37,393 nucleotides of DNA from an uncultured Endozoicomonas sp. (GCF_947495845.1 NZ_CANMAO010000037.1:1-37393); one strand, 5' to 3'. Positions 6,128 through 14,956 are shown, numbered from the stretch's first letter. Numbers and translations are program-made. Notes: a model not told the origin generated them from the letters alone.

Positions 6128-7816
6128 CTACGCTTGCGCCTGAAGCAGCATTTCCTGCGCATGATTCAAGGTTGGCGTTGTCAACTCCACGCCTCCGAGC
6201 ATTCTGGCAATTTCATGCAGGCGATGCTCACCATCCAATTTAAGAATCCGAGTGCTCGAGGTTTTACGACTGACCTTTTTACTTACATGAAGGTGCTGGT
6301 GCGCCTGTGAAGCAACCTGAGCCTGGTGAGTCACACACAGCACCTGTCCGTTTTTACCCACTTCCCGAAGCATGTTGCCCACAATTTCTGCGGTGCCACC
6401 GCCGATACCCACATCCACTTCATCAAAAATCAGGGTTGGCGTTGCTGCGGTTTGGGCAATAATGACCTGAATCGCCAAAGAGATACGGGATAGCTCACCG
6501 CCAGAAGCCACTTTTGCTAATGGTCGTGGTGCTTGCCCCGGGTTGGTTGTCACCAGAAACTCAATGGACTCAAACCCTTGAGAAGAAACGGTTCTTTCTG
6601 CTATTTCAGTCAGCTCAATACAGAAGCGCCCCTTCGGCATGCCTAACAAGGCGATTCGCTCCGTGACCAGTTTTTCCAGTTTTTTTGCCGCTTTTTTACG
6701 TTTCACTGATAAAGCGGAAGCGCACTCTTGATGTTGTTTTTTAAGTTTGAGTAACGCGTTTTCAAGCCCTGCCACCTGCTCATCGTGGCATTGAACCTTT
6801 TCCAACTCTTCACTGATTTGCTGTTGCTTCTCCAGCAACTCCTCTGGTTGAACCCGGTGCTTTCTTGCCAACTCAAAAATGGCGCTCAATCGCTCTTCAA
6901 TTTCCTGCGCACGAGCAGGATCGGCTTCAAAGCTGTCCATAAAATGATTCAGCTCACCCACCGCTTCTTCCACTTGAATCTGTGCAGATGACAGCATATC
7001 GATGGCGTTGGTAATGCCAGCATGGTCAATCTCTAAATCGCTCAGGCGATGAAGACAAACAGACAGTTGCTGCAACACATTATCGCCTTCATCGCTGGAA
7101 CACAGTTGTGTGACCTGATGACAGGCACTGAGCGTGGTGCCAGCCTGGGACTGCTGTTTATGTTCTTGCTCCAGCTGCTCCACTTCACCGGGTTGCAGAC
7201 CGAGTTGTTCCAGCTCATTCAGCTGATAGCTGAGCAGTTGCACACGCTCTTCTCGTTCCTGCTGATCCGACAACAAGTTATTTAGCTGCTCATGGGTATG
7301 GCGATACTGCGACGACAGCTGCGCAACTTCTCTGGCCTGTTTTACCGATCCGGCAAACTCGTCCAGCATCACACCGTGATGACTTTTTCGCAGCAGAGAT
7401 TGATGGGCATGTTGGCTGTGGATATCAATCAGCATCTCACCGAGCGACTTCAGTTCAGAAAGCGTCACCGGCGTGCCGTTGATATACCCTCTGGAACGCC
7501 CTTCTTTGGTGATAACACGACGGAGAATGCAGGCAGACTCATCACTTTCTGAGCCGCCATCATAATCTCGCTCTTTCATCCACTGTTGTGCCACCGGAAT
7601 TCTGTGCAGATCGAAACATGCGCGAATGTCTGCTCGTTCAGCACCATCTCGCACACAATCGCTATCAGCCCTTCCGCCAAGAGCAAGCCCAAGTGCGTCC
7701 AGCATAATGGACTTACCAGCACCGGTTTCGCCGGTAATAGCGGTCATCCCGGAGGCTATATCCAGGTTCAGTTGATCCACAATGGCATAGTCGCTGATAG
7801 AGATTTGGTTGAGCAT
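6128..7816 (-). CDS. recN: DNA repair protein RecN
   Basis: RecN is an SMC-like ATPase acting in double-strand-break repair. The 562-residue product starts MLNQISISDYAIVD. It has Walker A GETGAGKS at residues 29-36, a long central coiled coil rich in Gln and Glu, and the signature VASGGELSRISLAIQ. The Walker B stretch TLIFDEVDVGIGGG and CVTHQAQVASQAH follow. The start at 7816 fits the family; an upstream in-frame start adds 16 residues across the LexA-proximal leader and is rejected. A consensus LexA box lies about 55-75 bp upstream. Length is normal and no break is seen. Confidence 0.96.
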   Translation of the reverse strand: MLNQISISDYAIVDQLNLDIASGMTAITGETGAGKSIMLDALGLALGGRADSDCVRDGAERADIRACFDLHRIPVAQQWMKERDYDGGSESDESACILRRVITKEGRSRGYINGTPVTLSELKSLGEMLIDIHSQHAHQSLLRKSHHGVMLDEFAGSVKQAREVAQLSSQYRHTHEQLNNLLSDQQEREERVQLLSYQLNELEQLGLQPGEVEQLEQEHKQQSQAGTTLSACHQVTQLCSSDEGDNVLQQLSVCLHRLSDLEIDHAGITNAIDMLSSAQIQVEEAVGELNHFMDSFEADPARAQEIEERLSAIFELARKHRVQPEELLEKQQQISEELEKVQCHDEQVAGLENALLKLKKQHQECASALSVKRKKAAKKLEKLVTERIALLGMPKGRFCIELTEIAERTVSSQGFESIEFLVTTNPGQAPRPLAKVASGGELSRISLAIQVIIAQTAATPTLIFDEVDVGIGGGTAEIVGNMLREVGKNGQVLCVTHQAQVASQAHQHLHVSKKVSRKTSSTRILKLDGEHRLHEIARMLGGVELTTPTLNHAQEMLLQAQA

Positions 7817-7869
7817 GACAATTCTCACAATCCCGATTGGGTGAGTGGCACTAGCGCCACGCACCTAAA

Positions 7870-7889
7870 TACTGTTTATTTATACAGTA
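7870..7889 (-). promoter_or_regulatory. LexA (SOS) box of recN
   Basis: TACTG-N10-CAGTA with an A/T-only centre is a full match to the gammaproteobacterial LexA consensus. It lies upstream of recN, a classical SOS gene. grpE on the other side has its own heat-shock promoter. Confidence 0.9.
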
Positions 7890-7922
7890 ATATATAGATC
7901 GGCATTGGTAAAGAAATTTCCC

Positions 7923-7950
7923 CTTGAATATACTGTTGCCATCCCCATAT
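7923..7950 (+). promoter_or_regulatory. Sigma-32 (heat-shock) promoter of grpE
   Basis: CTTGAA (7923-7928), 14-nt spacer, CCCCATAT (7943-7950): essentially consensus RpoH -35 and -10 elements, about 105 bp before the grpE ATG. Confidence 0.85.
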
Positions 7951-8054
7951 TACGCTATCAATAAAGATTACTTTGCGTGGTCGACACGCCTGTTATCCAT
8001 TACGACAAACCCCAGCCCTCGTTGAGCTGGGTAGATATCCGGAGAACCGCTGGA

Positions 8055-8651
8055 ATGGCTGAAGAAAACAGTAAAGTCGAAGAACCGTTAGAAACACCGG
8101 AAACTGAAGCGGCGGCAGAAGACGTTGCGCAGGAAAACCCACTCTTTAACGAAGAGCCTGAACTGATGACCGCTGACGAAACAGCGGTAAATGCAGGCCG
8201 TATCGAAGAGTTGGAACAGCAACTGGCGCTTGCCAAAGATCAGGCTTTGCGTGCGACCGCTGAAGCGATGAACACAAAACGTCGCGCCGAGCAGGACGTG
8301 GAAAAAGCCCACAAATTTGGCGTTGATAAGTTCGTAAATGAAATGATTCCGGTGGTTGAAAGCCTTGAAAAAGGCATCGAGAACGCTGAACAGGCTGAAG
8401 GCCAGCACGAAACCATGCTGGAAGGCATGCGCCTGACTCACAAACAACTGCTGGATGCCCTGGGCAAGTTTCAGGTTCTGCAGGTTAACCCTGAAGGCGA
8501 ACCGTTTGACCCGAACTTCCATCAGGCGATTTCCATGGTGCCGAACCCAGACATGGAACCGAATACCGTGATGAACGTGTTTCAGAAAGGCTACACCTTG
8601 CACGGTCGCGTGATTCGTCCAGCCATGGTGGTCGTTTCCAAAGCAAGCTGA
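8055..8651 (+). CDS. grpE: Nucleotide exchange factor GrpE
   Basis: GrpE releases ADP from DnaK. The 198-residue product has an acidic, low-complexity N-terminus and a long helix with coiled-coil character (RIEELEQQLALAKDQALR). The conserved block FVNEMIPVVESLEKG follows, and the C-terminal beta domain contains EGEPFDPNFHQAISM, VFQKGYTLHGRVIRPAMVVV. The start at 8055 (MAEENSKVEE) is chosen over an in-frame GTG 26 codons earlier. The extension runs through the heat-shock leader and is not family-like. GGAG lies 10 nt upstream. A sigma-32 promoter precedes it, and dnaK follows after 227 bp with its own promoter. Confidence 0.95.
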   Translation: MAEENSKVEEPLETPETEAAAEDVAQENPLFNEEPELMTADETAVNAGRIEELEQQLALAKDQALRATAEAMNTKRRAEQDVEKAHKFGVDKFVNEMIPVVESLEKGIENAEQAEGQHETMLEGMRLTHKQLLDALGKFQVLQVNPEGEPFDPNFHQAISMVPNPDMEPNTVMNVFQKGYTLHGRVIRPAMVVVSKAS

Positions 8652-8660
8652 CCATCGACA

Positions 8661-8724
8661 GGCTTTTTCAAGATTTCACGGTTTATTTTAAATGGCTTCT
8701 TTTAAATTGTTTCTTGAAAAAGCC
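8661..8724. repeat. 13-bp inverted repeat between grpE and dnaK
   Basis: GGCTTTTTCAAGA (8661-8673) and TCTTGAAAAAGCC (8712-8724) are perfect inverted arms 38 nt apart. The distal arm ends immediately before the CTTGAA -35 of the dnaK heat-shock promoter and itself contains a CTTGAA. It may terminate or attenuate grpE transcripts. Confidence 0.65.
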
Positions 8725-8752
8725 CTTGAAAATGAAAATGCCGCTCCCATAT
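8725..8752 (+). promoter_or_regulatory. Sigma-32 promoter of dnaK
   Basis: CTTGAA (8725-8730), 14-nt spacer, TCCCATAT (8745-8752): same spacing as the grpE promoter with one base off in the -10 element. Confidence 0.8.
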
Positions 8753-8786
8753 AGCAAGTCAAGTTCGTGGCAAACGTCACACCACC

Positions 8787-8815
8787 GTTTCCCCAGCTCT
8801 TCAGGTTGGGGAAAC
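8787..8815 (+). other. Stem-loop in the dnaK 5' leader
   Basis: GTTTCCCCA (8787-8795) and TGGGGAAAC (8807-8815) form a 9-bp perfect stem in the roughly 120-nt leader. The ribosome-binding site (around 8866) is outside it, so it is more likely a stability element than a thermosensor. Confidence 0.5.
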
Positions 8816-8878
8816 CTTTGGGAAGCGACCAGTTTTTAAAGTTTAAGGTCCGTTTATACGGGCATGGAGAGAATCAAA

Positions 8879-10801
8879 ATGGGTAGAATCATTGGTATCG
8901 ATCTGGGCACCACCAACTCTTGTGTGGCTATCCTGGACGGCGAAAAAGCAAAAGTCATCGAAAATGCTGAAGGCGCACGTACTACGCCTTCTATCATTGC
9001 TTACACTGACGACGGCGAAGTTCTGGTAGGCCAGCCAGCCAAGCGTCAGGCCGTTACTAACCCAGACAACACGCTTTACGCTATCAAGCGTCTGATCGGT
9101 CGCCGCTTCCAGGACGACGTGGTTCAGAAAGATATCAAAATGGTGCCTTACAAAATCACCGAAGCGGACAATGGCGACGCGTGGGTAGAAGTTAAAGGCG
9201 ACAAGAAAGCACCACCTCAGGTTTCTGCTGAAATCCTGAAAAAAATGAAGAAAACCGCTGAAGATTATCTGGGCGAAGCGGTAACTGAAGCGGTTATCAC
9301 CGTACCTGCTTACTTCAACGATTCCCAGCGTCAGGCAACTAAAGACGCGGGCCGCATCGCCGGTCTGGACGTTAAGCGTATTATCAACGAGCCAACCGCC
9401 GCCGCACTGGCTTACGGCATGGACAAACGTAAAGGCGACCAGACCATCGCGGTTTATGACCTGGGTGGCGGTACCTTTGACGTATCCATCATTGAAATTG
9501 CCGACGTAGACGGCGAGCACCAGTTCGAAGTACTGGCCACCAACGGTGACACCTTCCTGGGTGGTGAAGACTTCGACATGCGTCTGATCGAGTATCTTGC
9601 GTCCGAATTCAAGAAAGACCAGGGCATCGACCTGCACGGTGACCCACTGGCTATGCAGCGTCTGAAAGAAGCCGCTGAAAAAGCCAAGATCGAACTGTCC
9701 TCCGCAACCCAGACTGATGTTAACCTGCCTTACATCACTGCTGATGCCACCGGCCCTAAGCACCTGAACGTTAAGGTGAGCCGTGCCAAGCTGGAATCTC
9801 TGGTAGAAGATCTGGTTAAGCGTTCTCTGGAGCCTTGCCGTACTGCGGTTAAAGACTCTGATCTGGATCTGTCCGAGATCAACGAAGTCATCCTCGTTGG
9901 TGGTCAGACCCGTATGCCTCTGGTTCAGAAGCTGGTTGCTGAATTCTTCGGCAAAGAGCCTCGCAAAGACGTGAACCCAGACGAAGCCGTTGCCATGGGT
10001 GCTTCTATTCAGGCTGCCGTACTGGCCGGCGACGTGAAAGACGTTCTGCTGCTGGACGTAACGCCACTGACTCTGGGTATCGAAACCATGGGTGGTGTAA
10101 TGACCGCTCTGATCGAGAAAAATACGACTATCCCAACCAAAAAGTCGCAGGTATTCTCTACTGCAGACGACAATCAGGGCGCGGTAACCATCCACGTTCT
10201 GCAGGGTGAGCGTAAGCAGGCAACCCATAACAAATCTCTGGGTCGTTTTGATCTGGCAGACATTCCACCAGCACCACGGGGCATGCCACAAATCGAAGTG
10301 AGCTTCGATCTGGACGCCAACGGTATCCTGAACGTGTCTGCAAAAGACAAGGCGACCGGCAAAGAACAGTCTATCGTTATCAAGGCTTCTTCCGGCCTGT
10401 CCGATGAAGAAATCGATCAGATGGTACAAGACGCCGAAGCCAACGCTGCGGACGACAAGAAGTTTGAAGAGCTGGCTGCGGCTCGTAACCAGGCTGACGG
10501 CCTGGCACACGCCACTCGTAAAACCCTTGAAGAAGCAGGCGACAAAGCCACCGAAGAAGAGAAGACAGCCATTACTGCCGCTATCGAAGAACTTGAAGCT
10601 GCAGTGAAAGGCGACGATAAAGAAGTTATCGAAGCCAAAACTCAGGCGCTGTCTGAAGCTTCTGCTGGTCTGGCTCAGAAGATGTACGCCGATGCCGCCG
10701 CTCAGGAACAGGGCGAAGCCCAACCTGAAGGCAAGCAGTCCGATGCTGCTGACGACGCTGTAGATGCAGAGTTTGAAGAAGTAAAAGACGAAAAGAAGTA
10801 A
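8879..10801 (+). CDS. dnaK: Molecular chaperone DnaK (Hsp70)
   Basis: DnaK is the ATP-driven Hsp70 chaperone. The 640-residue product starts [16 protein letters not shown] (phosphate-1 motif). It contains [17 protein letters not shown], the [11 protein letters not shown] segment, [13 protein letters not shown] (phosphate 2), [11 protein letters not shown] (adenosine site), and the linker [16 protein letters not shown]. It ends in the acidic tail [13 protein letters not shown], typical of bacterial DnaK. The start at 8879 has GGAGAG upstream; a further in-frame ATG five codons earlier is ignored. No defects are seen. A long minus-strand reading frame over this gene is a codon-bias shadow. dnaJ follows after a 307-bp gap containing a repeat element. 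Confidence 0.98.
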   Translation: MGRIIGIDLGTTNSCVAILDGEKAKVIENAEGARTTPSIIAYTDDGEVLVGQPAKRQAVTNPDNTLYAIKRLIGRRFQDDVVQKDIKMVPYKITEADNGDAWVEVKGDKKAPPQVSAEILKKMKKTAEDYLGEAVTEAVITVPAYFNDSQRQATKDAGRIAGLDVKRIINEPTAAALAYGMDKRKGDQTIAVYDLGGGTFDVSIIEIADVDGEHQFEVLATNGDTFLGGEDFDMRLIEYLASEFKKDQGIDLHGDPLAMQRLKEAAEKAKIELSSATQTDVNLPYITADATGPKHLNVKVSRAKLESLVEDLVKRSLEPCRTAVKDSDLDLSEINEVILVGGQTRMPLVQKLVAEFFGKEPRKDVNPDEAVAMGASIQAAVLAGDVKDVLLLDVTPLTLGIETMGGVMTALIEKNTTIPTKKSQVFSTADDNQGAVTIHVLQGERKQATHNKSLGRFDLADIPPAPRGMPQIEVSFDLDANGILNVSAKDKATGKEQSIVIKASSGLSDEEIDQMVQDAEANAADDKKFEELAAARNQADGLAHATRKTLEEAGDKATEEEKTAITAAIEELEAAVKGDDKEVIEAKTQALSEASAGLAQKMYADAAAQEQGEAQPEGKQSDAADDAVDAEFEEVKDEKK

Positions 10802-10825
10802 ATGATCGTCAATGATTGATGGTTA

Positions 10826-10984
10826 ATACCAGTCAAATTTTCTAAACCCGTAATGAGCATGGTGAACTGGAGTGTAAAACAAGGCGAAGGGACGAGTCAT
10901 AGCAGAGCTATGGCGAGGAGCTTCAACGCAGGATTACTCTTCAGGTTACCAGCGCAATAGGGATTTATAAAATGCGGTTGGTAT
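10826..10984. repeat. 159-bp palindromic element between dnaK and dnaJ
   Basis: The ends ATACCAG... and ...TTGGTAT form an imperfect terminal inverted repeat extending about 40 bp. The centre (AAGGCGAAG, GACGAGTCATAGC, GAGCTATGGCGAGGA, CTTCAACG) matches the centre of the element at 29223-29383. It has no coding capacity, is MITE-like, and fills most of the dnaK-dnaJ gap. Confidence 0.75.
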
Positions 10985-10990
10985 ACTCGG

Positions 10991-11010
10991 CGCGGGATGC
11001 ATTTCCCGCG
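10991..11010 (+). terminator. GC-rich hairpin before dnaJ
   Basis: CGCGGGA (10991-10997) and TCCCGCG (11004-11010) form a 7-bp stem with a 6-nt loop and no clean T tract. It may attenuate dnaK readthrough into dnaJ. No convincing dnaJ-specific heat-shock promoter was found in the remaining 100 bp. Confidence 0.4.
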
Positions 11011-11108
11011 TTGTCGTATTTATAAAATGAGACAGAATTGACCATGAATCCAGTTAGCACTGTGTTTTCATGCTCGACTGGTGAATGCAGGTAGCTCAGG
11101 GTTTTCTG

Positions 11109-12251
11109 ATGTCAAAACGCGACTATTACGAAGTACTTGGTGTTGATAAAAGTACTTCAGAAAAGGATATAAAAAAGGCCTATCGTCGTATGGCCATGAA
11201 GTTTCACCCGGACAGAAACCCGGGTGATGCGGAAGCAGAATCAAAGTTTAAGGAAATCAACGAAGCCTATGAAGTTCTGACCGACAGTCAGAAAAAGGCA
11301 GCTTATGATCAGTACGGTCATGCTGGTGTTGATCCCAACATGGGCGGCGGTGGTTTTGGCGGCGCTGGTGCTGGCGGCTTTGGCGATATCTTCGGCGATG
11401 TGTTCGGCGATATCTTTGGTGCCGGCGGTGGTGGCCGTGGTCGCAGTTCCGTTCAGCGCGGCTCCGATCTTCGTTACCAGATGGAGCTCAGTCTGGAAGA
11501 AGCCGTTCGCGGCGTGTCCAAAAAAATCCGTATTCCAACACTGGTTGGCTGTACCGCCTGTGATGGCTCTGGCGCCAAAAAAGGTACTCAGCCAGTAGGC
11601 TGTACCACCTGTGGCGGCATTGGTCAGGTACGTATGCAGCAGGGCTTTTTCTCTGTTCAGCAGACCTGCCCGGACTGTCGTGGTACTGGCAAGATGATCA
11701 AAGATCCTTGCAGAGAGTGTCACGGTGAAGGTCGCGTACAGGAATACAAGACACTGTCCGTTAAAATTCCAGCGGGTGTGGATACTGGCGACAGGATTCG
11801 TCTGGCTGGCGAAGGTGAAGCGGGCGTTAACGGTGGCCCTGCCGGTGATTTGTATGTTCAGGTCAGCGTTGCCGATCACGCCATTTTCCAGCGCGATGGT
11901 AAACACCTCTACTGTGAAGTCCCCATTACCTTTGTGGATGCGGCACTGGGTGGAGAACTGGAAGTACCAACGCTGGATGGCCGGGTGAAACTGAAGATTC
12001 CAGAAGAAACCCAGACAGGTAAATTGTTCCGCTTGCGGGGTAAAGGTGTTCTGCCTGTTCGTGGCGGCAGTGCCGGCGACCTGATGTGTCGTGTGGTTGT
12101 GGAAACGCCGGTGAAGTTAACCGGACGCCAGAAAGAACTCTTCAAAGAACTGGAAGAAACCTTCAAAAAAGAAGGCCACGCCAAACAATCCCCAAAGAAG
12201 CAGTCCTTCTTTGATGGTGTTAAGAAATTCTTTGATGATATGACCGCCTGA
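11109..12251 (+). CDS. dnaJ: Chaperone DnaJ (Hsp40)
   Basis: DnaJ stimulates the DnaK ATPase and delivers substrates. The 380-residue product has a J domain with HPD at residues 33-35 ([10 protein letters not shown]), a Gly/Phe region with repeated [13 protein letters not shown], and four CxxCxGxG zinc motifs. The motifs read [24 protein letters not shown] and CRECHGEG. The C-terminal substrate domains follow ([36 protein letters not shown]). The start at 11109 has AGGG about 7 nt upstream; an earlier in-frame start lacks support. A strong terminator follows. Confidence 0.97.
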   Translation: MSKRDYYEVLGVDKSTSEKDIKKAYRRMAMKFHPDRNPGDAEAESKFKEINEAYEVLTDSQKKAAYDQYGHAGVDPNMGGGGFGGAGAGGFGDIFGDVFGDIFGAGGGGRGRSSVQRGSDLRYQMELSLEEAVRGVSKKIRIPTLVGCTACDGSGAKKGTQPVGCTTCGGIGQVRMQQGFFSVQQTCPDCRGTGKMIKDPCRECHGEGRVQEYKTLSVKIPAGVDTGDRIRLAGEGEAGVNGGPAGDLYVQVSVADHAIFQRDGKHLYCEVPITFVDAALGGELEVPTLDGRVKLKIPEETQTGKLFRLRGKGVLPVRGGSAGDLMCRVVVETPVKLTGRQKELFKELEETFKKEGHAKQSPKKQSFFDGVKKFFDDMTA

Positions 12252-12256
12252 CCGTT

Positions 12257-12282
12257 AAAAAGCCCCGGTTCCGGGGCTTTTT
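12257..12282. terminator. Terminator between dnaJ and ohrR
   Basis: AAAAAGCCCCGG-TT-CCGGGGCTTTTT: a perfect GC-rich stem with T5 on the plus strand and a mirror run on the minus strand. It serves dnaJ and possibly the convergent ohrR. Confidence 0.9.
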
Positions 12283-12300
12283 CTCCCTTTATTTCTCTCT

Positions 12301-12762
12301 TTATTTTTCCAACGTAGAAATCACTTTTTCACAAAGTTTTTTCAACAAGAGCAACTCATCGAGATCCAGTTTAATTTTACACTTCATCTCTGCTGGCACT
12401 GTCAGCGCCTGAGTCTTGAGCAATACACCCGCTTCCGTAAGCTTTAATACCCGAACCCGCTCATCCTGCTCGCTTCTTCCACGCTCTACCAGCCCCTTAC
12501 CTTCAAGCCGTTTTAGCAACGGGGTTAATGTACCCGAATCCAAATAAAGCCGGGCACCTACATCTTTCACACTGACTCCGTCACTCTCCCACAGCACCAT
12601 CATCACCAGATATTGCGAATAGGTCAGATCGAGCTTATCCAACAACGGACGGTAGGTTCGAATAACTGCATTGGACGCACTATAGAGAGGAAAACACACC
12701 TGATTTTCAAGCAGCACACTATCTTGGGCAGATAACGGATTATTACTCACACAGTCAGTCAT
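12301..12762 (-). CDS. ohrR: Organic hydroperoxide-sensing MarR-family repressor OhrR
   Basis: OhrR represses ohr and is inactivated when its reactive cysteine is oxidised by organic hydroperoxides. The 153-residue MarR-type protein has the diagnostic N-terminal LLENQVCFPLYSASNAV with the sensing cysteine at residue 23. DKLDLTYSQYLVMMVLWE and the winged-helix segment VKDVGARLYLDSGTLTPLL (recognition helix) follow, then the wing SEQDERVRVLKLTEAG. A second cysteine, Cys144, lies in the C-terminal helix and may be the resolving partner as in two-Cys OhrRs. The start at 12762 (MTDCVSNN) has GGTG upstream. The gene is divergent from ohr with shared operators. Confidence 0.92.
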   Translation of the reverse strand: MTDCVSNNPLSAQDSVLLENQVCFPLYSASNAVIRTYRPLLDKLDLTYSQYLVMMVLWESDGVSVKDVGARLYLDSGTLTPLLKRLEGKGLVERGRSEQDERVRVLKLTEAGVLLKTQALTVPAEMKCKIKLDLDELLLLKKLCEKVISTLEK

Positions 12763-12782
12763 CTCAGGCACCATTAAAAATA

Positions 12783-12796
12783 AATTGCACACAATA
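12783..12796. promoter_or_regulatory. OhrR operator, ohrR-proximal copy
   Basis: AATTGCACACAATA contains the dyad ATTG-N4-CAAT. An identical 14-mer lies 59 bp away next to ohr. Both are in the divergent ohrR-ohr promoter region. Confidence 0.75.
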
Positions 12797-12841
12797 TACT
12801 TGCATTCAATGGTTATATAAATATATGATTGCCCTCTATTC

Positions 12842-12855
12842 AATTGCACACAATA
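12842..12855. promoter_or_regulatory. OhrR operator, ohr-proximal copy
   Basis: This is the second identical AATTGCACACAATA, ending 21 bp before the ohr start codon. A related TTGCATTCAA lies between the two copies near 12800-12809. Confidence 0.75.
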
Positions 12856-12876
12856 CAAATGAGTAAGGAAGCGACT

Positions 12877-13299
12877 ATGACTACCCTCTACAAAACTCAG
12901 GCAACCGCATTAGCAGGTCGTAACGGCCAGGTAAAAACAGACGATGGCCTGTTAAATCTGGAATTGGCTTATCCGAAAGAAATGGGTGGCTCTGGTGCAG
13001 CCACAAACCCGGAACAATTGTTTGCAGCAGGGTACTCAGCCTGTTTCTCCAATGCGATTCTGTATGTTGCCCGGGAAGGTAAAGTAGCCATTACAGATGC
13101 TCCGGTGACTGCAGAAGTTGGGATCGGTCCTAATGGCCAAGGCGGCTTTGCCTTAACAGTCAGTCTTGCTGTTACTCTCGATCTACCTCAAGAACAGGCG
13201 CTTGAATTGGTTCGTGTTGCCCATCAGGTCTGCCCTTATTCCAATGCAGTGCGTGGCAATATTGATGTTGTGGTTACTGTTAATGGCCAGTCAATTTAA
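12877..13299 (+). CDS. ohr: Organic hydroperoxide resistance protein Ohr
   Basis: Ohr is a thiol peroxidase of the OsmC/Ohr fold that reduces organic hydroperoxides using lipoylated partners. The 140-residue product has the expected ATALAGRNGQVKTDDGLL start. It contains the peroxidatic motif FAAGYSACFSNAI (Cys56) and the resolving motif VAHQVCPYSNAVRGN (Cys119), at normal spacing. The start at 12877 follows AAGGA. Divergent OhrR and its operators give peroxide-inducible control. A weak terminator follows the gene. Confidence 0.95.
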   Translation: MTTLYKTQATALAGRNGQVKTDDGLLNLELAYPKEMGGSGAATNPEQLFAAGYSACFSNAILYVAREGKVAITDAPVTAEVGIGPNGQGGFALTVSLAVTLDLPQEQALELVRVAHQVCPYSNAVRGNIDVVVTVNGQSI

Positions 13300-13315
13300 C
13301 CTCGCTTGTTCATTT

Positions 13316-13342
13316 AATGCCGGTCAGAGTGCCGGCATTTCT
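13316..13342 (+). terminator. Probable terminator of ohr
   Basis: AATGCCGG (13316-13323) and CCGGCATT (13332-13339) form a perfect 8-bp stem followed by a short T run. Confidence 0.6.
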
Positions 13343-13421
13343 ATCGCCTTCGTTTTACCTCACCCCAGCCTTTACAACATCCTGTATACTGATTGAACTT
13401 CATAACTATAAAAATAAATAA

Positions 13422-13808
13422 ATGCTCTATATCTCTCACAGTCATGGCAAAGGTCGCGGCGTTTATACAGACAGCCGTATTGAAAGAGAAACGATCATCG
13501 AACGCACCCCTATTCTGGAAATACCACAAGAAGAAGTAGAGATGCTTCAGCTAACCATATTGAACAACTATTACTTTGCCTGGGGATTTGATCAACAACA
13601 GGCAGCCCTCGCTCTTGGGCTGGGTTCAATATACAACCATTCATACACACCTAATGCCGTTTATATTCCGCGGGAAGCAGAGCAGCTGATTGAATTCGTC
13701 GCTATCCGAAAAATACTGGCTAACGAAGAAATCACTATAAACTACAATGGTTCTCCTAATGATCAGACCCCTTTATGGGGATCTGACGAAATCCCCTGGC
13801 TGAAATAG
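13422..13808 (+). CDS. Small SET domain protein
   Basis: This is a predicted SET-domain protein-lysine methyltransferase of 128 residues, nearly all SET core. The N-terminal HGKGRGVYTDSRIERETII gives the SAM-binding G-x-G segment. The pseudoknot motif GLGSIYNHSYTPNA has NHS at residues 72-74. The C-terminal part is AIRKILANEEITINYNG with the catalytic-type Tyr at 108. Bacterial SET proteins of this size are known but their targets are mostly undefined. The ribosome-binding site is weak. The neighbours give no substrate hint. Confidence 0.85.
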   Translation: MLYISHSHGKGRGVYTDSRIERETIIERTPILEIPQEEVEMLQLTILNNYYFAWGFDQQQAALALGLGSIYNHSYTPNAVYIPREAEQLIEFVAIRKILANEEITINYNGSPNDQTPLWGSDEIPWLK

Positions 13809-13905
13809 CCTTTGAAAGTACTCTGTAATAAACAAAAATATCTATCGCCAGAAAATTAAATCTCAGGATAGAATATGCATCCCTTGTTCACATCTGGAGC
13901 CCTAC

Positions 13906-14943
13906 GTGGTTACGCTTGTTGCGTATGTAGTTATCGCTATCGCGGTATCTTTTATCTGTTCGGTATTTGAAGCCGTTCTTCTCAGTATATCCCCGGCCTA
14001 TGTGGTCAGCCTTGAGCAAAAAAACAGCAAATGGGCCAGCTTGGTTCGTGAGCTTCACGACCATATTGATCGCCCACTGGCCGCTATCCTGACCTTGAAT
14101 ACCATTGCGCACACCATTGGTGCTGCCAGTGCTGGTGCGCAGGCCGCCAAAGTATTCGGTGATGCATACATTGGTGCTTTCTCTGGCGTGCTGACTCTGC
14201 TGATTCTGGTGCTGTCTGAAATTATTCCAAAAACCATTGGTGCTTCCTGGTGGCAAACACTGGTTCCGGTCATGGCCGTCGGTGTTCGTTTTATGGTTAG
14301 ACTGCTGCTGCCTATTATCTGGCTGACAGAAATTCTAACCAGTAAGCTGTCGCCTAAAGACAAAACCAATCCCTACCTGCGAGATGAGATTCATGCCATG
14401 GCAGACCTCGGTTTGCAATTAGGTGCACTGCAAGGTGTTGAATCTGAATTGATGAAGAACATGCTCAAGTTTCGCGATCTGCAGATTGTCGAAATCATGA
14501 CGCCACGTTCCGTACTTTTTTCATTGCCAGAGTCAACGACGACCGAAGGCTATATGCAAGCATTCTCGGATTCCAGCTTCTCCCGTATCCCGGTGTACGG
14601 TGAAGACCCTGATGATATCAATGGCTTTGTTATCCGTAACGATATCTTGATGGCTCATCTGCGAGAAGGTGGCAATACCAACCTGCAAAGCCTCAAGCGC
14701 CCAATCATTGCGGTCCTGGAAAAAGAACCGTTACCAAAATTAATGGCGACCTTTCTGGAGCAACGCAGTCACATCGCCATGGTGGTCACTGAATACGGTG
14801 ATATCCGCGGTATTGTGACCTTGGAAGACATGATCGAAACCCTGCTGGGTCGTGAGATCGTAGACGAAAGCGATCAGGTTGTGGATATGCAGCAAGCTGC
14901 AAAAACTAAATGGGCGCACCGCCTGACAGCCACCGCTTCCTAA
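13906..14943 (+). CDS. CNNM/DUF21 membrane protein with CBS pair
   Basis: This is a predicted inner-membrane protein related to the CNNM/CorB-like Mg2+ transport family, often labelled hemolysin. The 345-residue product has a DUF21 domain with about four membrane helices (residues 1-140). It carries LTLNTIAHTIGAASAG, LVLSEIIPKTIGASW, then a CBS pair with EIMTPRSVLFSLP, FSRIPVYGEDPDDINGFV and MVVTEYGDIRGIVTLEDMIETLLG. The C-terminal CorC/HlyC domain is absent, as in many short members. The start is GTG at 13906, supported by GGAG 6 nt upstream; no in-frame ATG fits. Confidence 0.88.
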   Translation: MVTLVAYVVIAIAVSFICSVFEAVLLSISPAYVVSLEQKNSKWASLVRELHDHIDRPLAAILTLNTIAHTIGAASAGAQAAKVFGDAYIGAFSGVLTLLILVLSEIIPKTIGASWWQTLVPVMAVGVRFMVRLLLPIIWLTEILTSKLSPKDKTNPYLRDEIHAMADLGLQLGALQGVESELMKNMLKFRDLQIVEIMTPRSVLFSLPESTTTEGYMQAFSDSSFSRIPVYGEDPDDINGFVIRNDILMAHLREGGNTNLQSLKRPIIAVLEKEPLPKLMATFLEQRSHIAMVVTEYGDIRGIVTLEDMIETLLGREIVDESDQVVDMQQAAKTKWAHRLTATAS

Positions 14944-14956
14944 TTATCTCTTCAAA

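Noticed and set aside
8787-8878. RNA thermometer in the dnaK leader
   Set aside because: The stem does not include the ribosome-binding site or start codon, and a sigma-32 promoter already explains heat control.
8843-10723. A 626-codon reading frame antisense to dnaK
   Set aside because: It lies wholly over dnaK, a strongly conserved gene, and its length follows from dnaK codon bias. The product has no recognisable domain.
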